Of a stretch of DNA of 64,000 nt, positions 62,958-64,000 are shown in pieces. A program made the position numbers and the translations under genes. This DNA comes from Dermacentor variabilis (Eukaryota > Arthropoda > Arachnida > Ixodida > Ixodidae). Under the pieces are notes generated by a model. The model was not told where the DNA came from and ran no database searches. It saw only the letters and a program-made list of their open reading frames with translations. The stretch is from the NCBI RefSeq assembly GCF_050947875.1, contig NC_134568.1, positions 265,203,815-265,267,814 on the forward strand. The letters are read 5' to 3'. Numbering within the stretch: the first letter of the stretch is position 1; each line of letters begins with the position of its first letter.

Positions 62958-64000
62958 AGATGACATAGAGGTAATGAATGAAACAAGGAGACACAATCTC
63001 TTCAATGCTATTCACTGCGTGCTTGGAAGAAGTATTCAAGCTATTAAACTGGGAAGGCCTAAAAGTAAGGATTGACGGCAAATACCTCAGCAACCTTCTG
63101 TTTGCCGATGACATTGTTCTATTCAGCAAACGACTTACAACAAATGATTGAGGACCTTAACAGAGAGAGTAAGAGTGGGGTTGAAGATTAATATGCAGAA
63201 GACAAAGATAATGATGAATAACCGGGCAAGGGAACAAGAGTTCAGGATCGCCAGTCAGCCTCTAGAGTCTGTCAAGGAGTACGTTTACCTAGGTCAATCA
63301 CAAGGAACCCTGATCACGAGAAGGAAATTCATAGAAGAATAAAAATGGGTTGGATCGCATACGGCAGACATTGTCAGCTCCTGATTGGAAGCTTACCATT
63401 ATCATTGAAAAGGTAGGTGTACAATCGGTGCATTTTACTGGTGATGACATATGGGGCAGAGAATCCAAGACTGACGAGAAGCTTGAGAACAAGTTAAGGA
63501 CCATGCAAAGAGCGATGGAACGAAGAATGCTAGGCATAACATTAAGAGATAGAAAGAGAGCGGTTTGGATCAGAGCAAACGGCTATAGCCGATATTCTAA
63601 CTGACATTACGAGAAAAAAAAATGGTGCTGGGCAGGTCATGTAATGCGTGAATTGGATAACCGTTGAACCACTAGGGTTACAGAATGGGTACTAAGAGAA
63701 GGGAACTGCAGTAGAACACGGTAGAAGACTAGGCAGTGCAATGAAATTAGGAAATTTGCGCGTGCTAGTTGGAATCGGTTGGCGCAGGACAGGGGCGAGT
63801 GGAGATCGCAGGGAGAGGCCTTCGTCCTGCAGAGGACAAAAATAGGCCGATGATGATGATAAGCACGATGTGTCTTCACAGTCGGCACTTCCATGCTGAT
63901 AGAGCAAACGCAGAAAACGGAAAGACAGACAGTATACTAACCTAAGCCAGCACCGCCTCTATTTTTTCTGTGCCTGTTAGGTAGCATGCATTTTAATTGG

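Larger units (their letters stand above)
57020..63861 (+). mobile_element. RTE LINE split by a Gypsy insertion
   Basis: The left part (about 57020-57945) carries the endonuclease domain (DIIGLSEIR, VGFLIHKD, VVGDFNAKVG). The right part (62843-63861) resumes at the same point and then, after an internal deletion near 62985, gives the end of reverse transcriptase (LLFADDIVLF) and the C-terminal region with a GATGATGATGAT tail. Removing the insertion and one AAGAG gives a colinear match with 7660-7740. Stops and frameshifts throughout. The left boundary is approximate. Confidence 0.8.

Noticed and set aside
57020..63861. A CRISPR-like or bacterial system among the many repeats
   Set aside because: No regularly spaced short direct repeats with unique spacers and no bacterial genes; all repeats fit eukaryotic transposons.

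Overview
This window is nuclear DNA of an animal, most likely a hard tick (Ixodidae). The evidence is long introns, vertebrate-like domain proteins split by phase-matched GT/AG introns, and a heavy load of repeats. The repeats include a tRNA-derived SINE recurring in both orientations, RTE-type LINEs ending in short TGA repeats, Ty3/Gypsy retrotransposons, and several families of TIR or foldback elements. I see no bacterial genes, CRISPR array or operon. The species cannot be fixed from the sequence alone.

Four host genes are visible. (1) Bases 69-31197, plus strand: the last ten exons (about 400 residues) of an ankyrin-repeat plus SAM protein, best matched to ANKS6, with introns full of transposons. 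(2) 31400-32815, minus strand: an apparently intronless PWP1 gene (WD40 ribosome-biogenesis factor). It converges on the ANKS6-like gene, and the two poly(A) signals lie only about 28 bases apart. (3) 33373-37544, plus strand: a complete seven-exon ZFAND1 gene (two AN1 zinc fingers and a C-terminal ubiquitin-like region, 271 residues). It is divergent from PWP1 across about 557 bases that carry three CCAAT boxes. (4) 51745-55385, minus strand: the last two exons of a small charged protein that I could not identify; its 5' part is not found.

The rest is mobile DNA. Intron 1 of the ANKS6-like gene (279-6881) holds a 3.3-kb element with very long inverted arms around a decayed transposase. One arm is interrupted by a palindromic MITE, and the other arm keeps the empty site. 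Intron 2 (7071-13448) holds a 5'-truncated RTE LINE with a perfect 14-base target duplication and a Gypsy deletion derivative with both LTRs. Intron 3 (13494-18206) holds two giant hairpins, a pogo/Tigger-like element and a TA-flanked hairpin. The intron at 18767-25261 holds a degraded Gypsy and a LINE tail. The intron at 25529-30959 holds SINEs, a perfect foldback and a hAT-like element. From 37.5 to 51.7 kb there are TIR elements, a Tigger copy with transposase remnants, SINEs, an LTR-like block and two copies of a 0.6-kb TIR repeat. The last 7 kb is an RTE LINE split by a Gypsy element whose gag and pol are still open; that Gypsy carries a 5-base target duplication and a 3' LTR cut down to its last 50 or so bases.

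No single novel system stands out. The most unusual items are the foldback families, the palindromic MITE with CAG on both sides, and the long-arm transposon with its own internal empty-site control.
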